Shown: in pieces, positions 10,595 through 21,200 of the stretch
Numbering within the stretch: the first letter of the stretch is position 1
Layout: each line of letters starts with the position of its first letter
From: Roseovarius sp.
GTDB taxonomy: Bacteria > Pseudomonadota > Alphaproteobacteria > Rhodobacterales > Rhodobacteraceae
Reading direction: 5' to 3'
NCBI GenBank assembly: GCA_027493545.1
Contig: JAOSKR010000001.1
Location: 214,001 to 278,000, forward strand
Length of the DNA: 64,000 nt
Translations under genes and position numbers: made by a program
The notes under the pieces: model-generated
What the model was told of the DNA's origin: nothing
Databases searched by the model: none
What the model saw: only the letters and a program-made list of their open reading frames with translations

Positions 10595-11098
10595 ATGGTC
10601 CGCAAGCTCGCCCGCCGCGTCTATCCGCACCCGCAGCTGACGATCCTGCTGACGGTGGTGTGGTGCCTGCTGGCCAACGCGCCGAGCGCGAACACCGTGG
10701 TCTTCGGCCTGATCCTCGGCACGGTGATCCCGATCCTGACCCACGCCTACTGGCCCGACCGGCCGGTGATGCACAAGCCGCTGCGGGTGATCGAATATAT
10801 CCTGCTGGTGCTCTGGGATATCGTGCTCGCCAACATCCATGTCGCGATCATCGTGGTGTTCAAGCGCAACGCCGACATGGTGCCCAACTGGGTCGCGATC
10901 CCGCTCGACCTGCGCACGCCCGAGGCCATCGCCATCCTCGCCGGCACGATCACGCTGACCCCCGGCACGGTGTCGGCCGATCTCTCGGACGAGGGACACG
11001 CGCTTTTGGTGCATGCGCTCGACGCCTCCGACCCCGAGGCGGTGCGCAATGCCATCAAGGACCGCTACGAACGTCGACTGAAGGAGATTTTCGAATGA
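10595..11098 (+). CDS. mrpE: Mrp antiporter subunit E
   Basis: A 167-aa membrane protein of the MrpE/PhaE family, with N-terminal helices (TILLTVVWCLLANAP; IEYILLVLWDIVLANIHVAIIV) and the family signature ITLTPGTVSAD followed by HALDA in the C-terminal cytosolic domain. ATG at 10595 is preferred over an in-frame ATG eight codons upstream because it directly follows the mrpD stop. It overlaps mrpF by 4 bases. It is needed for full antiport in characterised Mrp systems, although it is not a proton channel itself. Confidence 0.92.
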   Translation: MVRKLARRVYPHPQLTILLTVVWCLLANAPSANTVVFGLILGTVIPILTHAYWPDRPVMHKPLRVIEYILLVLWDIVLANIHVAIIVVFKRNADMVPNWVAIPLDLRTPEAIAILAGTITLTPGTVSADLSDEGHALLVHALDASDPEAVRNAIKDRYERRLKEIFE

Positions 11099-11364
11099 TC
11101 ATCTATGCGCTCTGGTTCGCGTTCACCGCCGTCGGGCTGTCGCTGGTGCTGTCGCTGTGGCGGCTGCTGATCGGACCCGATGCCGGCGACCGGGTTCTGG
11201 CGCTCGACACGCTGGCGATCAACGCGGTGGCGCTGATCGTGCTCTATGGCATCTACAGCCAGACCCAGATCTATTTCGAGGCGGCGCTGCTCATCGCCAT
11301 GCTGGGATTCGTGTCGACGGTGGCCTATGCGCGCTTCGTGCTGCGCCGGGACGTGATCGAATGA
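11095..11364 (+). CDS. mrpF: Mrp antiporter subunit F
   Basis: An 89-aa, three-helix membrane protein of the MrpF/PhaF family, recognised by LLIGPDAGDRVLALDTLAIN and the ALLIAMLGFVSTVAYARF C-terminal helix. ATG overlaps the mrpE stop (ATGA), and its own stop overlaps the mrpG start in the same way. MrpF carries bile-salt/cation efflux roles in some species, but here it is simply one of the six operon subunits. Confidence 0.92.
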   Translation: MIIYALWFAFTAVGLSLVLSLWRLLIGPDAGDRVLALDTLAINAVALIVLYGIYSQTQIYFEAALLIAMLGFVSTVAYARFVLRRDVIE

Positions 11365-11774
11365 CCGCCGTTGCCGAATTGATCGTCAGCGCGCTGATCG
11401 TGATCGGCGCGGTCTTTGCGCTGGTGGGCTCGTACGGGCTGGTCAAGCTCGACAACCCGATGTCGCGACTGCACGCGCCCACCAAGGCCAGCACGCTGGG
11501 GGTGGGCAGCATCCTGATCGCATCGATGTGCTATGCCTTCGTCTGGCGCGAGGGGTCGGCGCATGAACTGCTGATCACGGTATTCCTGGTGGTCACCGCG
11601 CCGGTCTCGGCGATGTTCCTGGCCAAGGTCTTCATCTTCCGCGGCAGAAACGTGCCGGAACTGCCGCCCACGCCCGAGGACACGATCTGGGCGACGCACG
11701 ACACCGGAACCCAACCGCTCAAAGCGTTGTCTCCATCCGAAAGCCGGGACGAAAATACAGCCGGACCGCGGTGA
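11361..11774 (+). CDS. mrpG: Mrp antiporter subunit G
   Basis: A 137-aa membrane protein of the MrpG/PhaG family: three helices with LVKLDNPMSRLHAPTKASTLGVG and the VFLVVTAPVSAMFLAK region. Last gene of the mrpAB-C-D-E-F-G operon. Its C-terminal hydrophilic tail extends past the conserved domain, so the last 56 bases overlap the 3' end of the convergent hutC gene. No terminator could be recognised in the overlap. Confidence 0.92.
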   Translation: MTAVAELIVSALIVIGAVFALVGSYGLVKLDNPMSRLHAPTKASTLGVGSILIASMCYAFVWREGSAHELLITVFLVVTAPVSAMFLAKVFIFRGRNVPELPPTPEDTIWATHDTGTQPLKALSPSESRDENTAGPR

Positions 11775-12421
11775 TCGGCCGGGCGCCGTCGCGGGTGATG
11801 CGCTCGATGGTGAATATCGCCGCGCCGGGATCGCATTGCAGGTGACCGGCCGTCTCGTCCGAGGCGGCGCAGGCGGAAAAAGACGATCTCCCCATCGGTA
11901 TAGGCGGCATTGCGCACCAGCCATTCATTGGCGCTGATCTCGTCGAACGGCTGGCCGGCGGCATCGGGCACAACCGCAAGGTTGATCCAGCGGTCCTCGA
12001 AGACAAAGGGCGCGCCATCGGCGGTATGCAGCGCCTTGACCCGCAGAAAACCGTCGCCATCGCCCGCCCCCAGCCGTTCCAGCAGCGCCCTGGGCGGCAC
12101 GCCGGGGCGGCGCATCAGGCGGCGATAGCCCGGCACCTGCCCGCGCGCGGCGATCTCGGCGCGCATGATGGGGATGCTCAGCGTCGCCTTGCGGACCGGG
12201 TGCAACGCCACGCGGGTGCCGGCCTTGCGCCGGCGCTCCAGCAGTCCGGCCTCGGACAGGCCGCGCAGCGCGCGGTTGACGGTGGCGCGGGCACAGCCGA
12301 ACTCGTCGGCCAAGTCCTGCTCGTTGGGGATCATCTCGCCCGGTGCCCAGATGCGGGCGTGGATGCGGCGGCGCACCTCGCTTTCGACCGCCTGCCAGGT
12401 CCGGGGGGCGGGCGCGCTCAC
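11719..12421 (-). CDS. hutC: HutC-type GntR repressor of histidine utilisation (frameshifted)
   Basis: GntR-family repressor of the HutC subfamily, which senses urocanate in characterised systems. N-terminal winged HTH: WQAVESEVRRRIHARIWAPGE, NEQDLADEFGCARATVNRAL. C-terminal UTRA ligand domain: FLRVKALHTADGAPFVFEDRWIN, then IERITRDGARPITAVRLYFRPG. About 234 aa. The GTG start at 12421 overlaps the hutF stop (GTGA), so hutF and hutC are co-translated. The frame changes near 11870, between IVFFRL and the C-terminal strand segment. It probably binds the palindrome at 13811-13830 and so represses its own operon. Its 3' end overlaps mrpG on the other strand. Confidence 0.88.
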
Positions 12422-13794
12422 AGCGCCTCGCGCAGATCGGCCATCGCGCGCAGATAGCGCGCGCGGATTTCGTTGCGGCGCGGGTGCCGGCCCTCGCGCA
12501 CCATCGCCCGGCCGGCCGCCCACACCGCCGAGACCATGCCGCTGTCGCCGGCAAAAACGAAGGCGTCGAGGATCGCGTCACCCTCCCGCCCGGCAAGGTC
12601 GATCGCGCCACCGTCGAGAGCCAGCAGATCGGCCCATTCGCCGGCGGCGATTCCACCTTGCCCGCGCCCGGCCGCCCGCGCTCCGCCGGTCACCGCCGCC
12701 TCGAATATCCGCCGCCCGGTCGAGAGCGTGTCGGTCGCGAGCGCCGCCCGGCTGCGGTCGCGCAGACGCTGGGAATATTCCAGCGTCCTGAGTTCTTCGG
12801 TCAGGGCGATGCGGATGTTGCTGTCCGAGCCGATGGCGATGCGCCCGCCCGCCTCCATCCAGCGTACCCCGTCGAAGATGCCGTCACCGAGGTTGCTCTC
12901 GGTGATCGGGCAGAGCCCGGCCACCGCCCCGGTGCGCGCCAGCGCCCGGGTTTCGTCCGGTTGCATCTGGGTGCAGTGGATCAGGCACCAGCTGCCGTCG
13001 ATCTGGACATTCCGCAACAGCCACTCGACCGGCCGCGCGCCCCAGGCGGCCTGGACCTCTTCGACCTCGGCCACCTGTTCGGCGAGGTGCATGTGTACCG
13101 GGCCACCCCCGGCCAGCGCGGTAATGGCGGGCAGGTCGTCCGGCGCCACCGCGCGCAGGCTGTGCGGCGCCACTCCGAGCCGGGTATCGCCAGGCAAGCC
13201 CCCGAGCGCCGCGCCCGCCGCCGCGTGCAGGCGGGCAAAACCGTCCGTGTCGGTGCCGAAGCGCGCCTGACCGGCGCCAAGCGGGCGCCCGTCGCAGCCG
13301 CCGAACCGGTAATGCACCGGCAAAAGCGTCAGCCCGATGCCCGTCTGCGCGGCGGCGGCGGCGATACGGGCGCTCATCTCGGCGATGTCTGCGTAGGGCG
13401 CGCCGCCCGGGCGGTGGTGGAGATAATGGAACTCGACATTGGTGGCATAGCCCGCCTCCAGCATTTCCATCTGCACCAGCGCGGCGATGGCCTCGACGTG
13501 GTCGGGGGTCAGCCGGTCGAGAAACCGGTACATCAGTTGCCGCCACGTCCAGAAGCTGTCGCGCCCGTCCGGCCCGCGCCGCTCGGTCATCCCGGCCAGG
13601 GCGCGCTGAAAGGCATGGCTGTGGACATTGGCGGGCGCGGGCAGCAATATATCGACACGCTCGGCCCCTGCGTCCGGCGCCGCGCCTGCCGCAACCCCGG
13701 CGATGCGCCCCTGCGCATCCACCGAGACGGCGACGTCACGCTGCCAGCCCTGCGCCGTCAGCGCCTCTTTCGCCCAGATGACCGGCATCGTCAT
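12418..13794 (-). CDS. hutF: Formimidoylglutamate deiminase
   Basis: Amidohydrolase-superfamily zinc enzyme that deiminates N-formimidoyl-L-glutamate to N-formyl-L-glutamate, in the five-step histidine degradation route. The 458-aa protein shows ANVHSHAFQRALAGMTERR (first metal-site histidines), EFHYLHH, VAPHSLRAV, VHMHLAEQVAEVEE, ITESNLGDG and the GSDSNIRIALTEELR aspartate near the end. Two in-frame ATGs (13794 and 13788) are possible; the first has AAGGGG just upstream. It is followed without a gap by hutC. The other hut genes (hutH, U, G, I) are not in this window. The operator palindrome 17 bases upstream suggests HutC control. Confidence 0.93.
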   Translation of the reverse strand: MTMPVIWAKEALTAQGWQRDVAVSVDAQGRIAGVAAGAAPDAGAERVDILLPAPANVHSHAFQRALAGMTERRGPDGRDSFWTWRQLMYRFLDRLTPDHVEAIAALVQMEMLEAGYATNVEFHYLHHRPGGAPYADIAEMSARIAAAAAQTGIGLTLLPVHYRFGGCDGRPLGAGQARFGTDTDGFARLHAAAGAALGGLPGDTRLGVAPHSLRAVAPDDLPAITALAGGGPVHMHLAEQVAEVEEVQAAWGARPVEWLLRNVQIDGSWCLIHCTQMQPDETRALARTGAVAGLCPITESNLGDGIFDGVRWMEAGGRIAIGSDSNIRIALTEELRTLEYSQRLRDRSRAALATDTLSTGRRIFEAAVTGGARAAGRGQGGIAAGEWADLLALDGGAIDLAGREGDAILDAFVFAGDSGMVSAVWAAGRAMVREGRHPRRNEIRARYLRAMADLREAL

Positions 13795-13810
13795 CGCCCC
13801 TTTGCGCCGA

Positions 13811-13830
13811 TAATATGTGCATACATATTA
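13811..13830 (-). promoter_or_regulatory. Probable HutC operator upstream of hutF
   Basis: Perfect inverted repeat TAATATGT - 4 bases (GCAT) - ACATATTA. It stands out as AT-rich in GC-rich surroundings, 17 bases upstream of the hutF ATG and overlapping the likely promoter/5' leader. GntR/HutC proteins typically bind AT-rich palindromes centred on a TGTATATACA-like core, and this site has ATGTGCATACAT at its centre. The assignment to the adjacent hutC product is an inference from position and family. Confidence 0.65.
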
Positions 13831-13869
13831 CCGCACTGCCACCCAAAGACAAGGCTGGGTATTGCCGCC

Positions 13870-14550
13870 TCAGCGCGCCGGATCCCGCTTGAGCCCCTCG
13901 CCCTCGGCCACGATCCGCATCGCGTCCGGGGGAAAGGGACGCAACAGCCGTGCGGCCTCGGCCGGCGGTGCGCCGAGCCAGCTGTCGTAATCCTCGCGCG
14001 CCAGGATCACCGGCATCCGCTCGGGGTGGACCGGGCGCACCAGCGCATTCGGGGTGGTGGTGACGACGGTGTGGGTGTCGATCTCGACCGCCTCGCCGCG
14101 GTAGACACCCTGAAACCGCCGCCAGAGCCCGGCAAAGGCAAAGGGCGGGCGCGTTCTCGGGTCATCGTCGGCCATGCCGAACCAGTAGAACGTCGCGGGG
14201 TTCCGGCCTTTCGCCTCGGCAAAGGCGGTGGCGGGCACGAGGCAGCGCCGGCTCTCGAAGCTCGCCTTCCAGAATGTCGAATGCGCCAGCTTGTCGTCGC
14301 GGGCATTGTTCACCGCCCTGGGCAGGATCGGCCGCCCGGTCTTGCTCGACCGCTGCGGCAGCAGAAAGCCCCAATGCATTGCGGCCAGCTCGCGCGCGCC
14401 GTCAGCGCCCAGCCGCACCACCGGCGCGCTGTGGCGCGGATAGATCGCCGGCAGCGGTGCGAAATTTCCAAGACGGTCGCGCCCCGGCGCCACGTCAAAG
14501 AGCCGGCGCATCTCGTCCTGCGTCGACATGCTGGCGTAGAGGTTGCACAT
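13870..14550 (-). CDS. SRAP domain protein (abasic-site crosslinking, YedK/HMCES family)
   Basis: Protein of the SRAP family, which forms a covalent thiazolidine crosslink to abasic sites in single-stranded DNA through its Cys2. The 226-aa protein begins MCNLYA, so Cys2 is present after methionine removal, which fixes the start at 14550; an upstream in-frame ATG would bury the cysteine. Other conserved parts are the HWGFLLP strand, VNNARDD (template contact), the FAEAKG glutamate region, and the histidine of RPVHPERMPVIL. It lies alone on the minus strand between hutF and the divergent lipoate-ligase-like gene; no LexA-type box was recognised in front of it. Confidence 0.9.
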   Translation of the reverse strand: MCNLYASMSTQDEMRRLFDVAPGRDRLGNFAPLPAIYPRHSAPVVRLGADGARELAAMHWGFLLPQRSSKTGRPILPRAVNNARDDKLAHSTFWKASFESRRCLVPATAFAEAKGRNPATFYWFGMADDDPRTRPPFAFAGLWRRFQGVYRGEAVEIDTHTVVTTTPNALVRPVHPERMPVILAREDYDSWLGAPPAEAARLLRPFPPDAMRIVAEGEGLKRDPAR

Positions 14551-14623
14551 GACCGGCAGGCTAGCCCTGCGCGGCAGCCCCGGCAAGACAACGCGCTTGA
14601 CGGCGGCGCGGCACGGTCCTTAT

Positions 14624-15368
14624 TTGCCGCGGCACCACGCTTGCCGGAGGCACCCGCCCTGCCTGTCCCTGCCCCCAACGCTTTTCGAAACCGCATTGCC
14701 CGGCCTCGCCGCCGAGATGGCGATGCTCGCGGATGTGGCGGCGAACGGTGCCGGACCCTCGGCGTTTCTTTGGAAGTCGGCCGCGCCGACGCTGGTGCTG
14801 CCCGAACGTTTCGCCCGCGCGCCGGGCTTTGACGCCACCGCCGCGGCCTGTGCGGCGTCGGGCTGGCCGGTCGTGCCCCGCAGGACCGGCGGCGGGATCA
14901 CGCCGCAGGGGCCGGGGGTGTTGAACCTGGCGATCGCCTTTCGCGCCGGGACCGGGCGGGCGCGCACCATCCGCGCGAGCTATGCCGCCATTTGCGAGCC
15001 GCTCTGCGAGGCGCTGGCCGGGCTCGGCATCACCGCCGCCCCCGCGCCGGTGGCGGGCAGCTTTTTGCGACGGCGATTACAACCTCGCCGTCGGCGGCCG
15101 CAAGCTCGTCGGCACCGCCCAGCGCTGGCGCGCCGACGCCTGCCTGGCGCATGCGCTGATCCTCACCGACATCGCGCTCGCCCCGGCGGTCGCAGCCGTG
15201 CAGCGGCTGAGCGACGGGCTGGGCCACGACGCCCGGTTCGACCCCGGCCTGCATTGCCGGCTGGCCGATCTGATCGGGGGCACGGGCGACCCGGACGCGC
15301 GCCTTGCCGCCCGGCTGTGGCCGGTGCTGGCGCGACGCGGTTTCGGGGCGTGGTCCGGCGTGGGTTGA
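14624..15368 (+). CDS. Lipoate-protein ligase A / BPL-LplA-LipB family protein (frameshifted)
   Basis: Predicted lipoyl or octanoyl transferase/ligase of the biotin/lipoate protein ligase family. The N-terminal part has VVPRRTGGGITPQGPGVLNLAI, the equivalent of the RRxSGGGxVxHxxGxLN lipoate-binding loop. The second part has SFCDGDYNLAVGGRKLVGTAQRW, with the lysine that holds lipoate and a typical GTAQR motif. The protein is shorter than LplA and lacks its accessory domain, so it may be a transferase or scavenging ligase. The frame changes in the TTTTT run at 15061-15065 (one T too many). The start is unresolved: TTG at 14624 is used; a GGAGG at 14646-14650 suggests a start near 14663 instead. 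It ends 5 bases before the convergent hydrolase gene. Confidence 0.72.
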
Positions 15369-15373
15369 CCGCC

Positions 15374-16220
15374 TCAGTCAGCCGCCACCACCTGCTGCCG
15401 CTGGGTGCCCAGCCCCTCGACGGTCAGCTCCATGACGTCGCCGGGGCGCAGGAAGCGTTGCGGATCGCGGCCCATTCCCACCCCCTCGGGCGTGCCGGTG
15501 GCGATGATGTCGCCGGGCTGCAGGCGCATGAAACGGCTCATGTAGGAAATGATCTCGGCCACCGAAAAGATCATGTCATGGGTGCCCGAACTTTGCATCA
15601 CCTCGCCGTTGAGGCTGAGCGACAGCGCCAGCGCCTGCAGGTCGGCAACCTCGTCGGCGGTGACCAGCCGAGGGGCCGGCGGGGCCGAAGCTCGGGGCGG
15701 ACTTGCCCTTGATCCACTGGCCCTTGCGCTCGATCTGGAACTCGCGTTCCGAAACATCGTTGATGACGCAATAGCCGGCCACGCAATCGAGCGCCTCGGC
15801 CTGCGTGACATAAAGCGCCTCGCGCCCGATCACCACGCCCAGTTCGACCTCCCAGTCGGTCTTGACCGAACCGCGCGGGATGATCACCGGGTCGTCAGGC
15901 CCCGCGAGCGCCGAGCTGGCCTTGGAAAAGAGAATCGGCTCGGAGGGCGCCGCCGCGCCGGTCTCGGCGGCATGGCGGGCGTAGTTCAGCCCGACGCAGA
16001 AGAAGTTCGGCACCCGCGACAGGCACGGCCCGATACGCCCCGGATCGGCGACCGGCGGCAGGGTCTCGGGGTCGAGCGCGCGCAGCGCATCGAGCGCCGC
16101 CGGCGACACCGCATCGCCCGCCAGGTCCGGCACATGGGCGGAAAGATCGCGCACCTGGCCCGCGGCATCCAGCAGTCCGGTCTTTTCGGCGCCCGCGGGC
16201 CCGTATCGCAGCAGCTTCAT
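15374..16220 (-). CDS. Fumarylacetoacetate hydrolase family protein (frameshifted)
   Basis: FAH-family enzyme, a metal-dependent hydrolase, decarboxylase or isomerase acting on small diketo acids. Conserved motifs in order: FCVGLNYARHAAE, EPILFSKASSALAGPDDP, the WEVELGVVIG metal ligands, YCVINDVSEREFQ, WIKGKSAPSFGP, TADEV, and the C-terminal IATGTPEGVGMG. About 281 aa, normal for the group of ureidoglycolate lyase-like proteins. The start is ATG at 16220 (MKLLRYG) with GGAAGGAACAA upstream. The frame changes near 15680: an extra C after GPAGP, then the expected LVTADEV. Substrate cannot be decided; the neighbouring genes do not form an obvious pathway with it. Confidence 0.85.
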
Positions 16221-16442
16221 CGTTTGTTCCTTCCGCTTGTCGCCCCATTTGTTATGCAGGCCGCCGGGTTTTGGCAATCCCGCCTCCGCCAAATACCGGC
16301 CGGCCGGCGCCAGCGGCCGGAAATCGGCCAGGGCCGGTTCATCCGGCGCACGACACCGGAATGGGTATAGCCAAGCCCCGCCCCAGATGGGATAGATGGA
16401 GCCAGGATCGGAGCGTTCGGTTGACCTTTTTCAGACCCCCTC

Positions 16443-18220
16443 ATGCCTGTGCTTCTCGCCCTGGCCCTGCTGGGTCCGGGCCGGGCCGTGGCCGCGACCG
16501 AGGTGGTGATCGCGCTGCCCGCCGACGCGCAGGGCTTGGGCGGGCATCTGCGCAGCGCCTCGCTCAGCGTCGAGACCGCCGCGCGCGAGGACGCCACCGC
16601 GCAGGACTTGCTCGCCGCCGCGCGCGCCGATTATGCCCGCATGGTGGGCGCGCTCTACGAGGTCGGGCGTTATGGCGGCGTGGTCAGCATCCGCGTCGAC
16701 GGGCGCGAGGCCGCCGACATGCCCGCCTTTGCCGCGCCGGGACGGATCGGGCAAATCGCCATCCGGGTGGAGCCCGGTCCGCTGTTCGCTTTCTCGCAGA
16801 CTCGCATCGCGCCGCTGGCCCCCGGGACCAAGCTGCCCGAGGGGTTCCGCCCCGGGGCACCCGCCTACAGCCAGGTGATCGGCAAGGCCACCGCGGCGGC
16901 CGGGCGCGGCTGGCGCGAGGTCGGGCACGCCAAGGTGGCGATCGCCGGGCAGCGCCTGGTTGCCGATCATCGCGGCGCCCGGCTGGCGGCCGACATCACG
17001 CTTTCTCCCGGCCCCCGGCTGCGCTTTGGCGAACTGGTCATCGCCAATCCCGGCAATGTGCGTCCCGAGCGGGTGCGCGCCATCGCTGGCCTGCCCACGG
17101 GGCAGGTCTATCATCCCGACGAGATGCGCAAGGCCAGCGAGCGGCTGCGCCGCACCGGCGCGTTCTCGTCGGTGGTGCTGGATGAGGCCGACACGCCCGG
17201 CCCCGGCAGCACCCTCGACGTCGTGGCCACGCTGGCGGACGCCAGGCCGCGACGCTTCGGTTTTGGCGCGGAACTGTCGTCGCTCGAGGGGCTGACGCTC
17301 TCGGGTTTCTGGCTGCACCGCAACCTTCGGGGCGGGGCCGAACGGCTGCGCATCGACGGCGAGGTCGGCGGCATCGGCGGCGATTCGGGCGGCATCGACT
17401 ATATCCTGTCGGCCCGTTTCGACCGGCCGGCGACGCTGACCCCCGACACCGGCCTCTTTCTGTCCGCCGAGGGCGCAGGAAAAGGACGAACCCGACTATC
17501 GCGAACGCAGCATCCGGCTGGGTGGCGGGCTGAGCCACATCTTTTTCCGACCGCCTGACCGGCGAGATCGGGGCGGCCTACCAATATTCCGACATCGACG
17601 ACGATCTCGGCTCGCGGCAACTCGAGCATCTGCTCTTTCCCGCGCGCCTTACCTTCGACGCCCGCGATGCGGAACTCGACGCCCATGAGGGCGTCTATCT
17701 CGACCTCGATCTCACCCCCTTCGCCGGGTTGAGCGGCGGCGGGATGGGGGCGCGGCTTTTCGCCGACGCGCGGGGGTACTACGCATTTGGCCGCGACGAC
17801 CGGCTGGTGCTGGCCGCACGCGCCCAGATCGGCAGCGTCAGCGGCGCCGCACTGGCCGAGGTGCCGCCCGAGATGCTGTTTTTCTCCGGCGGGGCGGGCA
17901 CCGTGCGCGGGCAGTCCTACAAGTCGCTTGGCGTCGCCCTGCCCGGCGGGCGCAAGGTGGGCGGGCGCTCCTTCGCCGCGCTTTCGGCCGAGCTGCGCGC
18001 CAGCCTGAGCGGCCCGTGGTCGGTGGTGGGCTTTGCCGATGGCGGGTTTGTCGGCGCCGGCAGCTGGGGCGACGGCGCCGGCAACGACCACTACGGCGCG
18101 GGCTTCGGCGTGCGCTACGATACCGGGCTGGGGCCGATCCGGGTCGACATCGCCACTCCGCTCGACAGCGACGCGGGCAAGGATTTCGAGATCTATATCG
18201 GCATCGGGCAGGCGTTCTGA
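16443..18220 (+). CDS. tamA: TamA, outer-membrane translocation and assembly subunit (two frameshifts)
   Basis: BamA-superfamily (Omp85) outer-membrane protein that works with TamB in outer-membrane protein insertion and/or phospholipid transport. Signal peptide at residues 1-18 (MPVLLALALLGPGRAVAA). Then POTRA-type domains (residues ~19-250) and a C-terminal 16-strand barrel with the FFSGGAGTVRGQSYKSLG substrate loop (Omp85 motif 3-like), ending with strand IYIGIGQAF. Two frame breaks: about 17470 (an extra G before AQEKDEPDYRERS) and a T run near 17541-17545 (before SDRLTGEIGAAYQYSD). The TGA stop shares a base with the tamB ATG. About 592 aa after repair. Confidence 0.88.
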
Positions 18221-21200
18221 TGCGGCTGATGCGGATCATCGCCCTGCTGGCGCTCGCCGCCCTGCCGGCGGCGGCACAGGACGCGGGCACGCAGGCGGAG
18301 GCCGACAAGACCTTTCTCGAAGGCCAGATCGAGGGGCTCTTGTCGGGTGCCGGGCGCGCGGTGACGATCACCGGCTTTCGCGGCGCGCTTTCGTCGCACG
18401 CGACGCTGGAGCGGATGACCATCGCCGACGATCGCGGGGTCTGGCTGACCCTCGAGGACGCAACGCTCGACTGGTCGCGCGCGGCGCTGCTGCGGGGGCG
18501 GCTCGAGGTCAACGCACTGACCGCCGCCACGATCACGCTCGACCGGCTACCCGAAGCGGGCAGCCGTCTGAGCCCCGACAAGGCAGAGGCGCGCGGCTTT
18601 GCCCTGCCCGAACTGCCGGTGTCGGTCTCGGTGGGCAAGATCAGCGCCGACGAGGTGGATCTGGGCGAGGCGGTGCTGGGCGAGGCGGCGACGCTGTCGG
18701 TCGAGGGCAGGCTGGAGCTCGCGGGCGGCACCGGCGACGCCGCGCTCGCCATCCGCCGGATCGGGCGCGACGACCGGCTGACGCTCTCCGCCGCCTTCGA
18801 CAACACCAGCCGCGTGCTGCGCGTCGATCTCGATTTCGACGAGGCCGCCGGCGGGCTGGTGGGGCGCACGCTGCGCATCCCCGACGCCCCGGCGCTGCGG
18901 CTCAAGGTCGACGGCGAGGCGCCGCTTTCGGATTTCAACGCACAGGTGTCGCTCGCCTCGGACGGGGCAAGGCGGCTTGGCGGCGCGGTGCATATCGCGG
19001 CGATCGGGGCCGAAGGCACGGAAGACCCCGAGGGCTACCGCTTCGGCGCCGATCTGGCGGGCGACCTGCGGCCGCTGGTCGGTGCCGATCTGCACCCTTT
19101 CTTTGGCGAGAGCGCCACGCTGGCGCTGGCCGGACAGACGCTTGCGGACGGCGGCACCCGCATCGACAGCCTCCGGCTCGAGGCCGGCGGGATCGAACTC
19201 GGGGGCACGCTGGCGCTCGGGGCGGACGGCTGGCCCGAACGCTTCGATCTTGGCGGCCGGCTGGGCGGCGAAGGGCGGATGCGCCTGCCGGTGCCCGGGC
19301 CCGAAACCTCGATCGAGGCCGCCCGTCTCAGCGCCCGCTACGACGCCGCGAAGGGCGAGGCGTGGCAGGCCGATCTGCGCCTTGAAGGGCTGCAGAGCGG
19401 CCCGCTCGACGTCGGCGCCGCCCGCATCGGCGGCGAGGGCTCCATCGCCCGCGGCAGTCCCCACCGCCTGAGCGCCGACATCGTGTTCGCGGCCGAGCGC
19501 GTGACCCATGCCGAGCAGGCCCTGGCGCAGGCACTGGGAACCGAGCCGCAGGGGGGCGGCGACGCTTCGCTGGCAACCCGGCGCGCCGCTGAGCTTCGAG
19601 CGCCTGACGGTGACGAGCGGCGACGCCTCGCTGACCGCGAGCGGCGAGGTCGGCGATATCGCGCGGGGCCTGCCCGTCAGGGGCCGCGCCGCGCTGTCGC
19701 TCGACGATCTGAGCCGGTTCGCGGCGCTCGCCGGGCACGACCTCTCCGGCGCTGCCGGTGCCACCGTTCAGGGCAGCGGCAGCCTGCTGGGCGGCGATTT
19801 CGACATTGAACTGGCGGCCTCGACCCGCGATCTGGCCACCGGCACGCCGCGGCTCGACCCGCTGCTTGCAGGGCGCGGCACGCTGAGCCTCGCCGCGCGG
19901 CGCACGACCCAAGGAATCACGCTGGAAAGGCTGGAGATTGGCAACCCGGTGCTCAGGGCAGAGGCCAGTGGCCGGCTCAACGGGCAGAGCGGCATGCTCG
20001 ACCTCACCGCGCGGCTGAGCGACCTGTCGCTGGCCGAGCCGCGCCTCTCGGGCCCAGCCCGCGTCGAGACCGAACTGAACTGGCAGGCCACCGGCGGGCT
20101 CGGCATCAGGCGGCTGGAGGCCGAGGTGGCGGGCGCCATCCTGAGCGCCGAAGGCACGCTCGGCACCGCCGACCCGGCGCTGCCGGTCAAGGGACGCTTC
20201 AGCCTCAGCGCGCCCGATCTCACGCGCTTTGCGGCGCTTTCGGGGCTGGCGCTGGCGGGATCGGCCGATCTGAGCGTCGAGGGCTCGGGACAAATCGCCG
20301 GGCGGCAACTCAACGGCGAGATCGCGCTCGACGCCACGGATATGCGTACCGGCATCGCGCCGCTCGACCGGCTGACCGGCGGGCGCATCGTCCTCGACGG
20401 CCGGCTTGGCTGGGGCGGCGGGCCGCCGGTGATCAAGCGGCTGACGCTCGACGCTGCGCGGATGAACCTCTCCGCCGCCGCGCCCGCGCCCGGCGAGCCG
20501 GTCAAGCTGACGCTGAAGCTGGCCGATCTGGGCGATCTGGCGCCCGGTATCAATGGCGCCGCGCGGCTTGAGGGCACGCTCGTCTTTCGCGACGAACGCG
20601 GCGAGACGGTCGCGGTCGATCTGAATTTCATCGGACCGGGCGGCACCTCGGCGCGAATCGGCGGCCAGATTGCCGAGTTCGGGCAATCCCTCAGCCTCAG
20701 CGCCGCCGGCGTGGCACCACTGGCGCTGGCCAACAGGATCATCGCGCCGCGCTCGATCACCGGGCCCGCGCGCTTCGATCTGCGCCTCGACGGTGCGCCG
20801 GGTCTGGATGCGCTCTCGGGCGAGATCGGGATTGCGGGCGCGCGGGTTTCGGTGCCGGGCATCGCCTCGGCGATCGGCAATCTCACCGGCACGGTACGGC
20901 TGGGCGGCGGGCAGGCACAGCTCGACATCAGCGGCGATACCGGTCGCGGCGGCCAGTTCCGCACGACCGGGCCGGCAGCACTGGCGCCGCCATTCGCCGC
21001 CCGGCTCGAAACCCGGTTCGACCGGCTGGGCGTGGCCGATCCGGCGCTGTTCGAGACCACGCTCGACGGACGCATCGACATCGACGGCGCGCTGGCGGGT
21101 GGCGCGCGCATCACCGGCGCGCTGCAACTCGGCCCGACCGAATTGCGGGTGCCCTCGGGCGGCGGCAGGACGCTTGGCGCCCTGCCCCCGATCGAGCATG

